The position numbers and the translations under genes were made by a program. Source: JAPEKQ01 sp964597945 (GTDB taxonomy: Bacteria > Joyebacterota > Joyebacteria > Joyebacterales > Joyebacteraceae). Taken from it: 7,232 nucleotides of DNA. Positions 1 through 6,538 of the stretch are shown piece after piece. The stretch covers positions 1 to 7,232 of the forward strand of contig CAZRAD010000131.1 of the NCBI GenBank assembly GCA_964597945.1. The letters are read 5' to 3'. The notes beneath the pieces were generated by a model, which saw only the letters and a list, made by a program, of their open reading frames with translations, ran no database searches and had not been told where the DNA came from. Every line of letters starts with the position of its first letter. Position 1 is the first letter of the stretch.

Positions 1-17
1 CCGTGTCATGACCGGCA

Positions 18-3000
18 TCAGAACTTGAATTCCGCTGAGAGGTGAACCCCGATCGTTCGGCGGGTCTGGTCGCGTTTCTCGTCGCGGCTCTGAGCGAAGC
101 TGATCTGCAGCCCACCGGAGACGCTCCGCGAGAAACTGTACGTGGCGTCCGCCACGATCGAGTACTCCTTCGTTGCTGAACTCGGTTCAACGGTCACCAG
201 CAGCGCCTCCGTCTGAGCGGTGCGCGACTGTTTCGCCGATGTCCTGAAGGTCAGCGATGTGTCGAGATTGCTCTCGAACTTCAGCTTCTGTCCGAAGAAC
301 GGCAGCTTGAGTCCCTGCGGCGCCGAGAAGCGGTAGTTCATCGTCAGGCTCATCGAACTGGTGACGTCTTCGGTGACCGAGCCCACACCGCTCAAGCTGT
401 ACGTGTTGGCGCGTTTGCGGTCCCACGAGAAGCTACCGGTCAAGCCGTTGGTCAGGGTCGCATCGAGCGAGACGATCGGACTGAACGAGAGCGAGTTGCC
501 TCTGCTCGTCGGCTCACCGACCGGACCCGAATAGGAGCGACGGTACTCCGCTCCGCTCCTGGCGCGAACCGACTTGAACATTCCGGACAGGGGGCCGACG
601 CGCTCGAGTCCCGACCAGGAGAAGGTGCCCTTGGTCGTCTCGTTCATCGATTCGGTCTGCGTGACGAGGTCGAGGGACTCAGAGACGGCGCTCTTATACC
701 ATCTGCTCGTCATCGTGTGCTTGTAATCCCCCTTGATCCGGATCTGACTCGTCAGTTTGACGCCCGTTCCGGCGTCGTAGCTGGTCTCGACGGTTCTGTC
801 GTCCGCATCCTCCGCATCCGCGATGCCGAGGCGATATCCCCAGCCGGGCATCTCGTCGTAGGGCACGCGGTCGAATCGAGAGTTCCGTTTCACCGAGTAG
901 CGTCCGTCGAGCGCATCCATCTTGCGAATGAACGAGAGGATAGGATCAACCAGTACCGAGAGCCCCGGACCCTCGCCCTCTGTCTCCTGTTCCTCCTCCC
1001 CAACCGGTGTGCGGGTGCCGCCCTCCGGCGGAGCCTCCCCCTCGTTCCGCGGCGGCGCACCGTCCGCCAGAATCTCGGAATCGCCGGGCTCCTCGCCCGG
1101 TTCCGGCCCATCGCCCGACTCCGGGTCGCCTGGAGCCGTCTCTTCATCGCGCTGTGTCCTGCTGCCGCGTGATCGACGCGGATCTTCCTCCACTCTGCCG
1201 CGGTTCCGGCTGCCGCCGCTGCTCCGCGCATTCGACGGGCCGGCTCCGAACAGCTTCTTCAGGTCGAAGCTCGCCCGGAGCTGATGATTGCTCTGCGAGC
1301 GGATGTCTCTGACGCCGGGCGGGTCACCGGTCCGCTGCACCTCGGGACCGTGGTTGTCGGTGAACGAGGAGCTGAAGCTGTACTGTGGTGAGAGCCACTG
1401 GCCGAACTTGGGATTGAAGCTGACACTGTTCGCATACCGCCGCTCCGTCTCCCGACCGATATTGAGACCGGCCCAGGGACGATAGATCTGGCTCAGGTCC
1501 CGCTTGAATCCGACCGTGTGGGTCGTCCTGAGATTCTCGAGGAACTGGAAGTCGATGTTCGCGTCGCCGCTCATCTTCTTATCGAACGTCTCGCTCCGCC
1601 GCGTCTGGACCCCGTCGCTATCGATATCGTAGTTCCGTGAGTTGATCAGGTAGACATCCGTGTTGAAGCGGATGCTGGTCGGCTTGAGGAAGATGCGCGT
1701 CTCGCCGAAGAGCGGGATTCCGCTCTTCTCCGGCGCGTACTTGTACGATGCCCGTCCGCGGATCGTCCTCGACGTGTCGGCCTTGGTCGGTGAGAGCTTC
1801 TCGTGCCCCGCCACCGAGCCCCTCAGTGAGAGCCCGTCGACGAGCAGATGCGTCCAGAAGTCGGGCGACTGCCGCTTGCGGGACAGGGATATCGCCGCGC
1901 TGCGGTCGACGTTGACGGTCTTCTCCTCCTGGCTCTGCTGGTCGTCGAGCACGATGTCCGAGCCGCTCGAGAACTTCGGCCTCGTCTCCGAGCGCTTCCA
2001 CGAGACATTGACCGGTGTTGATATCCCGAGTCCGCTGACGAAGCGGTCCGCGTTCAGCGTGCCGGTGAAATTGTAGGTCAGGTTGTCCTGACCCGAACCG
2101 CTGGTCTGCTTGAGCGTGTGGAAATCGCCATCGACGTGTCGGAGGTCGAAATCGACGTCCAGGAGGTCCGCGAACTTCGCACCCACCGTGACACGCTCCG
2201 CAAGCCCGATGTCCTTTCGCACATCGGTGAGGCGGATGTCATCGATCCATATCTCCCCCGTGACGGCGCTCAGTGGATCGTCGAGATTGCCGTTGCGGAC
2301 GCCGAGCATCAATCTCCTCACGCGGGAGAGCGACGGCCAGCCGATGCGCTTGAACTCCTCGTTCAACATGCCCTCGGTCGCGCCGAGAGCGGAAGCGGTG
2401 TCGGCCGTCGCGAACTCCGCGAGTTTGAGGTCGGTGAACCCCGTGAACGGAACCGTGAGCCGGTTCACCCCTGAGCCCGCGCGCTGGAGCCACCCGGGCC
2501 GAACCTCGAAACTGTACTCATAGTAGTTGAGCGAGTCGGCTCCGACGCGGAGGAAGAAGCGCGTCCCTTCTTCCACGTCCTCGTCGCCGTGAACGTAGAA
2601 CTCGATCGACTGGTATCCCGTGTAGTCCTGATCCGCGTAGAAGATCTGGCGCGCGGACGCCGAGTGCCCGCTGCCGAGTTCATCGAACAGCAGGACCAGC
2701 GACTGCTCGCGTTTCGGTAGATTCGTGTCGTTGTCCACGCCGGGATCGAACGGCGGATCGTAGTCGAGATCCTCCTTCGTGTTCTTCGACGTCACGCGGA
2801 ACGACTCGTCCCCAAGTTCATCCTCCGGGACGATCACGCCGTCGATGTCCCTGATCCGGTCGGGTTCCCACTGGCTGCCGACCACATCGACCCCGCCGAT
2901 CATGATCGGGTCGCCTCCGACCGGCAGTCCTTCGACCCAGAGTCGGGCCGACTTCACGACGGTCCAGTCGGTCATGCCACCGACCGACAGCGCCTCGTCC

Positions 3001-6000
3001 AGCGGGATACGGTAGAGGCGCCAGTGATTGTCGGCGTCGATCTCGCTGTTGTCCTGGATAAGGTAGGTCGTATCCGAGAGATCGAACGAGAGCTCCCAGT
3101 ACTTGCTGTCCGAGTCGAGATACCAGTTCCCGTTGAGGTCCTCCGTATCGAGACGTTCGTTGCCTTCGGTCCCGTTGATCTCGGTGTAGTCGTCCGAGCC
3201 GTAGGAGAACGAATAGTCGTCGTCCCCATCGTCGCCAGGGACGCCGGTCCCGTCCTCACCCTCGGTGATGTCAAGACCGGTGTCCTCGTAGTAATCGAAT
3301 CCGTTGCGGTCAACGTCCTCGCTGTCGAGTTCGCCGTTCGGATCGGCCAGCGGGTAGAAGTCCTCGCTGATCGTGCCGAGGTCGATGTGGACGGCGCCCT
3401 GTCGGTATCCGTTGTCGTGGACCCACAGATCAACGAACTGATACTTCGAGTAGTCGTTCCCGGTTTTCGAGAGCAGCCGCATGAGACCGGCCCACGACCC
3501 CGAAGCATCCGCATCGTAATCAATCTGGAGAACCGTGTGCGTGTCGTTCGCCTCTTCCGATGGCAGCTCGGGATGCAGATCCCCCTCGCGAACCTTGCGG
3601 TCCGGGTTATACCAGTCGATATCCATCCGATCGGCTGCCGTCATTCCCATCGGCTCTACGGGAACGCTCGACGGTATCCAGAGGCGGCGCGTCACGCCGA
3701 GTGCGCTGACATTCTCCGTACCCTCCATGTCGTCGATCGCCACGAATCCCTTCGTGTTCGGATCCGGAATGCAGAGGGCGGCCTCGGCGGCGACCGTCAG
3801 CGTGGACCGGGCGTCGGTATCCACGAAGGGCACGGCATCGGCGAGCCACGTCATGAACTCGGGCTCGAATCGAGCCGACATGTTGACGTCACCGACGACC
3901 GTCCGCGACGGCTCCTCCCCGAGTCTCGGGTTGTCCTCGGGCGTTCCCTTGCTCTGATACATCCACGTCGTGCCGATCTTGACGTTGTCGCTCCAGTTGT
4001 AGACACCGCGCGCGCCCAGCAGGGTCTTCTCGCCGCCGATCCCGAACGGCTTGTAGTCGAAATCCACGGTCACGCGCGCATCGGGCTGCTTGGCCTCCTC
4101 CGTGAGAAGCGTCAGCTGACCGGCGGGGTAGTAGATGGTGTAGTCGACGCCCCGTTCGAGCCTGACGCCGTTGAGACGGACGACCTCGCTGTTCTCGATG
4201 AGATTGATGTGGCCGAGGTAGAATGTGGTCTGCGGGCTGTTGTACTCCGCCTCCAGATAGTAGATGTCATCGTCCGGCTCGAACACTTCCTCGGAGTAGA
4301 TGCTGCAGTTCTTCTCCTCAAGCTCATCCGCGACGTAGACCGGATCCGGTCCGCCGCCCGGCGCGTAGTAGAAGTCCGTCGTATCGTAGTCCGGGCAGAA
4401 CGGCGTCATATGCGGGAAGATCAGATAACCCTTGTCGAAGTCGATCCACTCGAGATCGACCAGGCCGTCCGGCGTCGGGTCCCCGCCCAGACCGTGCGTG
4501 TCGATGCCGAGTATCTGGGTGAAGGGCACACCGTTCTCCGAGTCCTGGACCTCTCCCGACGGCGTGCGCTTGTAGATCGCGAGTTCGAACCCCTCCTCGG
4601 GGATCTCGTCGTTTCCCAGATCGTAGATGTGCTTGAGCTCGTAACGTCTCGTCGGCTCCCACTCCGTCCCGACGACGCGGTCCTCGCGCTTGATCATCTT
4701 CAGACGAAGGCTGTCCCCATCCGCACCACCGACCGTGTAGCCGTCGAACCGCTCGTAGCTGACGGCCAGCACTTCCCCTGCGTTGATGGGATAGAGGAAC
4801 TCGATGACGCCCGACTGGTAGTCGAACAGGTAGTCCTCAAGCTCCACGAGTTCGTCAAACACGCCTCGCTGGCTCGGTCCGGCTGCCGGCGGAACGGCAC
4901 CCACAGGATCCTCGAGGTAGGCACGTCCTGGGACCGCACCCGTCTCGATGTCGTTTCCACCGTTTCGGTCATCGATGAACACGCGGACGTCCTGAATGGA
5001 AAGCTCCGCGTTCGAGTAGCGCAGCGCGTCAGTGTCGATGGCGAAGAAGGTCCGTGCTTTGTATGTGATGTCGTTGATCTGCAGCGAGTCCGATTCGGAT
5101 GTCCCGGAGAACCCCGCGCCCGCCGACTTCCCCTCCTCCTTGCTCGCGATCGAAACGAAGTCGAAGCGTCCCATCTTGGCCGTCAGCTTCGCGCCGAAAA
5201 GCCCCTCGGCGCTTCCGCTGTAGCTGACGAACTCAGTGCCGGGAAGCGACAGGTTGACCTCACCGAGCTCGATCTTCTGGATGATCTCGTCCTCGTCTCC
5301 ATCGTAGTGGACACGGATCTGGTTCGCTTTGCCCGTCCCGAACGCGTCACCCCCGCTCCGGTGATCGACGTAGACGTGGATCTTCCGCCCGATCGTCCCC
5401 TCGAGATTCACCGTAAGCTGCTGCTCCATATCAAGCTGAGGCCACCGCGACGGTGGTCCCGCCTCGGAGTCCAACGCCTCCACCGTATAGCTGGTCTGTC
5501 CACCGAAGGTGATGCGCTCGCTGCCGCGGACCTTGAGGTTCGCACCCGGACCGATAGCACGGACGAACGGTCCCGGCAGCGGCATCGGAATGTCGATGTC
5601 GAGAAGACCGCCGACGTCCTCCGGACCGACTCGCCCAAGGTCGCGCCGGAACGTCGTCTTCCACATCTCGTCGCGACTCTCCGTCGTCACGATCGTCGTG
5701 AACTCGTCCAGCGGCGCGGCGTACGCCGGAAAGCGGATGCCGTCGGTCGAGACGAAGTCCACGCGCACGGTGCCGGTATCGAGGTCGTACGTGGTCTCGC
5801 GAGTCAGGGGGAGCGAGAGCGCCCCCGTTCTGACCGCCCGGTTCGCGCGGCGCTCGGTCCACCAACGGCCGCTCTCGAAAGCAGTCCACGGGCGAAGGAA
5901 CTGTCCGTCGCTCTTCCGGGAGATCGCGATGCCAATGGCGTATGGATCGGGAGGTGCGGCGACGACCGTGTCCGCACCGGCAACTTCGAGCGAGTCCACG

Positions 6001-6374
6001 GGTGCCGAATCGACCGGCGCGACCGCGAGGGAGTCCGCGAACACCGAATCGACCGGGGTGACCGCGAGCGAGTCCGCGAACACCGAATCGACCGGCGCGA
6101 CCGCGAGCGAGTCCGCGAACACCGAATCGACCGGCGCGACCGCGAGGGACTCGACCGGTGCTTCGCTCGCTTCGGGAGGCACGCGGCCTTCCAGCGGCCG
6201 CGGGAGCATGCCGGTCTGCGAAAGAGCCGGTACGGACGCTCCCGCCCAGACGAGCACTGTCAGAAGGAGCACCGCGAGAGCGTATGGAAGCACCGCGAGG
6301 GCGTACGGGAACACCCGCTCGCGCGCCGTGTTCGTGTCTGCATGTCGGTCGAAAGAAGGCATAAGCGGTATCAT
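18..6374 (-). CDS. sprA: SprA/Sov-family outer-membrane translocon of the type IX secretion system
   Basis: This 2118-residue protein is a homologue of SprA (Sov in Porphyromonas), the giant outer-membrane beta-barrel through which T9SS cargo leaves the periplasm; Flavobacterium SprA is somewhat longer, about 2400 residues. Recognition rests on family motifs in the right order: a signal peptide (1-52); SprA N-terminal region (about 143-300); VRGSERITFGG (about 281-291); EGTIGRKIHVYVD (about 320-332); IQKIELGEVNLSLPG and EGLFGAKLTAKMGRFDFVS (about 364-405); TPDGLVDLEWIDFDKGYLIFP (about 634-655); KTLLGARGVYNWSDNVKIG (about 780-798); NTKGFVAIDDMEGTE (about 872-886); INGTEGN (1066-1072) and TEDLNGNWYLDSDSKYWEL (1077-1095); REQSLVLLFDEL (about 1220); NYYEYSFEV (about 1285); and GEIWIDDIRLTD (about 1372). 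The C-terminal half alternates polar and hydrophobic residues like barrel strands and ends in Phe, the usual C-terminal signal for outer-membrane barrel insertion. The start at 6374 is the most upstream possible, since an in-frame TGA lies three codons before it; ATG at 6362 (Met5) would also keep the signal peptide. No clear Shine-Dalgarno sequence precedes either. The family call is very secure; the exact start is less so. Confidence 0.95.
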   Translation of the reverse strand: MIPLMPSFDRHADTNTARERVFPYALAVLPYALAVLLLTVLVWAGASVPALSQTGMLPRPLEGRVPPEASEAPVESLAVAPVDSVFADSLAVAPVDSVFADSLAVTPVDSVFADSLAVAPVDSAPVDSLEVAGADTVVAAPPDPYAIGIAISRKSDGQFLRPWTAFESGRWWTERRANRAVRTGALSLPLTRETTYDLDTGTVRVDFVSTDGIRFPAYAAPLDEFTTIVTTESRDEMWKTTFRRDLGRVGPEDVGGLLDIDIPMPLPGPFVRAIGPGANLKVRGSERITFGGQTSYTVEALDSEAGPPSRWPQLDMEQQLTVNLEGTIGRKIHVYVDHRSGGDAFGTGKANQIRVHYDGDEDEIIQKIELGEVNLSLPGTEFVSYSGSAEGLFGAKLTAKMGRFDFVSIASKEEGKSAGAGFSGTSESDSLQINDITYKARTFFAIDTDALRYSNAELSIQDVRVFIDDRNGGNDIETGAVPGRAYLEDPVGAVPPAAGPSQRGVFDELVELEDYLFDYQSGVIEFLYPINAGEVLAVSYERFDGYTVGGADGDSLRLKMIKREDRVVGTEWEPTRRYELKHIYDLGNDEIPEEGFELAIYKRTPSGEVQDSENGVPFTQILGIDTHGLGGDPTPDGLVDLEWIDFDKGYLIFPHMTPFCPDYDTTDFYYAPGGGPDPVYVADELEEKNCSIYSEEVFEPDDDIYYLEAEYNSPQTTFYLGHINLIENSEVVRLNGVRLERGVDYTIYYPAGQLTLLTEEAKQPDARVTVDFDYKPFGIGGEKTLLGARGVYNWSDNVKIGTTWMYQSKGTPEDNPRLGEEPSRTVVGDVNMSARFEPEFMTWLADAVPFVDTDARSTLTVAAEAALCIPDPNTKGFVAIDDMEGTENVSALGVTRRLWIPSSVPVEPMGMTAADRMDIDWYNPDRKVREGDLHPELPSEEANDTHTVLQIDYDADASGSWAGLMRLLSKTGNDYSKYQFVDLWVHDNGYRQGAVHIDLGTISEDFYPLADPNGELDSEDVDRNGFDYYEDTGLDITEGEDGTGVPGDDGDDDYSFSYGSDDYTEINGTEGNERLDTEDLNGNWYLDSDSKYWELSFDLSDTTYLIQDNSEIDADNHWRLYRIPLDEALSVGGMTDWTVVKSARLWVEGLPVGGDPIMIGGVDVVGSQWEPDRIRDIDGVIVPEDELGDESFRVTSKNTKEDLDYDPPFDPGVDNDTNLPKREQSLVLLFDELGSGHSASARQIFYADQDYTGYQSIEFYVHGDEDVEEGTRFFLRVGADSLNYYEYSFEVRPGWLQRAGSGVNRLTVPFTGFTDLKLAEFATADTASALGATEGMLNEEFKRIGWPSLSRVRRLMLGVRNGNLDDPLSAVTGEIWIDDIRLTDVRKDIGLAERVTVGAKFADLLDVDFDLRHVDGDFHTLKQTSGSGQDNLTYNFTGTLNADRFVSGLGISTPVNVSWKRSETRPKFSSGSDIVLDDQQSQEEKTVNVDRSAAISLSRKRQSPDFWTHLLVDGLSLRGSVAGHEKLSPTKADTSRTIRGRASYKYAPEKSGIPLFGETRIFLKPTSIRFNTDVYLINSRNYDIDSDGVQTRRSETFDKKMSGDANIDFQFLENLRTTHTVGFKRDLSQIYRPWAGLNIGRETERRYANSVSFNPKFGQWLSPQYSFSSSFTDNHGPEVQRTGDPPGVRDIRSQSNHQLRASFDLKKLFGAGPSNARSSGGSRNRGRVEEDPRRSRGSRTQRDEETAPGDPESGDGPEPGEEPGDSEILADGAPPRNEGEAPPEGGTRTPVGEEEQETEGEGPGLSVLVDPILSFIRKMDALDGRYSVKRNSRFDRVPYDEMPGWGYRLGIADAEDADDRTVETSYDAGTGVKLTSQIRIKGDYKHTMTSRWYKSAVSESLDLVTQTESMNETTKGTFSWSGLERVGPLSGMFKSVRARSGAEYRRSYSGPVGEPTSRGNSLSFSPIVSLDATLTNGLTGSFSWDRKRANTYSLSGVGSVTEDVTSSMSLTMNYRFSAPQGLKLPFFGQKLKFESNLDTSLTFRTSAKQSRTAQTEALLVTVEPSSATKEYSIVADATYSFSRSVSGGLQISFAQSRDEKRDQTRRTIGVHLSAEFKF
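963..1247 (-). other. Charge-segregated, probably disordered insertion in the SprA barrel half
   Basis: Residues 1710-1804 have low complexity, rich in Gly, Pro, Ser, Arg and Glu, with almost no hydrophobic residues. The first part (1717-1742) carries nine Arg against three acidic residues. The second part (1743-1801) carries 21 acidic residues against two Arg. Barrel-like sequence resumes on both sides (FDLKKLF before, LSVLVDPILSFIRKMDALDG after). The segment is therefore most likely a long loop between barrel strands, exposed to the periplasm or the outside. As I recall, Bacteroidota SprA proteins can carry a Lys-rich stretch in a broadly similar part of the protein, so the location may be an old variable loop. 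Its role is unknown. Confidence 0.75.
3105..3344 (-). other. Asp-rich segment of SprA with calcium-loop-like motifs
   Basis: Residues 1011-1090 contain 28 Asp or Glu and only two Arg. Two stretches resemble calcium-binding loops. In the first, D1020, D1022, N1024-G1025 and D1031 follow the DxDxNG...D spacing of EF-hand loops. In the second, D1079, N1081, N1083, D1087 and D1089 resemble a dockerin-type loop. The segment also holds INGTEGN (1066-1072) and the TEDLNGN motif, which I recognise from SprA relatives in Bacteroidota, so it is part of the family core and not a foreign insert. Metal binding is inferred from residue spacing only. Confidence 0.6.
6007..6150 (-). repeat. 39-bp in-frame tandem repeat (about 3.7 copies) encoding a 13-residue linker unit
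   Basis: Three full 39-base units lie at 6007-6045, 6046-6084 and 6085-6123, followed by a partial fourth from 6124 to about 6150. Copies 1 and 3 differ at one base, copies 2 and 3 at two, and copies 1 and 2 at three. The unit encodes DSVFADSLAVAPV, with Thr for Ala in one copy, at about residues 75-123 of SprA. A decayed related copy (APVDSLEV, residues 124-131) lies on the C-terminal side. The tract sits between the signal peptide and the conserved SprA N-terminal region, so it probably forms a flexible Pro/Ala/Ser/Asp-rich spacer in the mature protein. Near-identical units that keep the frame suggest recent expansion by slippage or recombination. Confidence 0.95.
6219..6374 (-). other. Sec signal peptide of SprA
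   Basis: Residues 1-20 form a polar n-region with three Arg (R10, R18, R20). A long hydrophobic core follows from about residue 21 to 44, and then a small-residue c-region. The likely cleavage sites are after VPA (residue 50) or after ALS (residue 52, followed by Gln53). The position and composition fit Sec export to the periplasm, as expected for an outer-membrane barrel. The core holds a seven-residue tandem duplication, annotated separately, which makes it longer than usual. There is no lipobox Cys. The exact cleavage site is an inference. Confidence 0.8.
6270..6311 (-). repeat. 21-bp tandem duplication inside the signal-peptide core
   Basis: Two adjacent 21-base units (6270-6290 and 6291-6311) match at 17 of 21 positions. 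On the coding strand they encode FPYALAV (residues 22-28) and LPYALAV (29-35). Of the four differences, one changes Phe to Leu and the other three are silent. The duplication keeps the frame and lengthens the hydrophobic core of the SprA signal peptide by seven residues. The silent differences suggest that the copies are not brand new and that the amino-acid sequence has been kept. Confidence 0.9.
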
Positions 6375-6384
6375 GATGAATCAG

Positions 6385-6408
6385 TGGCCGGACATACCCG
6401 TCCGACCA
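6385..6408 (-). promoter_or_regulatory. Hairpin in the sprA leader just upstream of the start codon
   Basis: In the sprA transcript this stretch can fold into a nine-pair stem (UGGUCGGAC with GUCCGGCCA, including one G-U pair) and a six-base loop GGGUAU. It ends ten bases before the AUG at 6374, which is where a Shine-Dalgarno sequence would be expected, and none is visible. No U-run follows the stem, so it does not look like an intrinsic terminator. It could affect translation initiation or transcript stability, or it may be a chance structure. The pairing is direct observation; function is inference. Confidence 0.4.
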
Positions 6409-6456
6409 TCACGGGACTCACCCAAGGTGATCCCCTGCATCCGAGACACAATCATA

Positions 6457-6486
6457 TTGCGGGCCGCTCGCGAATGGTAGTATATC
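6457..6486 (+). promoter_or_regulatory. Candidate promoter for the LptF/LptG-family gene
   Basis: TTGCGG (6457-6462, three of six matches to the -35 consensus) is followed after 18 bases by TATATC (6481-6486, four of six). An alternative -10 is TAGTAT (6478-6483), with a 15-base spacer. Transcription would begin near 6493, giving a leader of about 45 bases before the ATG at 6539. This is the only AT-rich island in the divergent region. It overlaps the sprA -10 candidate on the other strand. Confidence 0.35.
6479..6484 (-). promoter_or_regulatory. Candidate -10 element for sprA
   Basis: On the minus strand this reads TATACT, five of six matches to the sigma-70 -10 consensus, about 105 bases upstream of the sprA start. 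No convincing -35 box sits 16-18 bases further upstream. A second candidate, TATGAT (6451-6456, also five of six), lies closer to the gene and likewise lacks a good -35. Either or neither may be used. The call rests on short sequence matches in an otherwise GC-rich region. Confidence 0.3.
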
Positions 6487-6538
6487 TTGTTCCCGCGGTC
6501 AGCCTGTCGTGCAATTCCAATCCCGGACAGTGAGACGG

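Larger units (their letters stand above)
6375..6538. other. Divergent intergenic region between sprA and the LptF/LptG-family gene
   Basis: These 164 bases separate the two start codons. They hold the AT-rich island at about 6478-6490, the -10 candidates on both strands, and the sprA leader hairpin, annotated separately. I see no small gene, tRNA, riboswitch-like architecture or long inverted repeat here. Both genes must be transcribed from this region or read through from outside it. For sprA, only the divergent gene lies upstream, so a promoter here is expected. Confidence 0.7.

Noticed and set aside
1..9. An ATG on the minus strand at 9-7, just past the sprA stop, which could begin a downstream gene
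   Set aside because: Only three codons (Met-Thr-Arg) are visible and no Shine-Dalgarno sequence precedes them, so a gene start cannot be supported.
6007..6150. The tandem repeat read as a CRISPR array or iteron set
   Set aside because: The units are contiguous without spacers, a multiple of three in length, in frame within sprA and preserved as protein sequence, so it is a coding repeat.
6385..6408. The leader hairpin read as an intrinsic terminator
   Set aside because: No U-run follows the stem on either strand, and the stem sits directly before the sprA start, so a leader structure is the better reading.
5509..6480. A 323-codon plus-strand frame with Thr/Ser/Glu repeats
   Set aside because: Its repeats (TGATASESANTES type) are the antisense reading of the 39-bp repeat in sprA. 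No start signal or independent support is seen.
3024..6533. A 1169-codon open frame on the plus strand, antisense to sprA
   Set aside because: The translation is rich in Arg, Val, Asp and His with no recognisable domain or signal, which is typical of the reverse strand of a GC-rich gene. The minus strand carries many SprA motifs over the same range, so this is a shadow frame.
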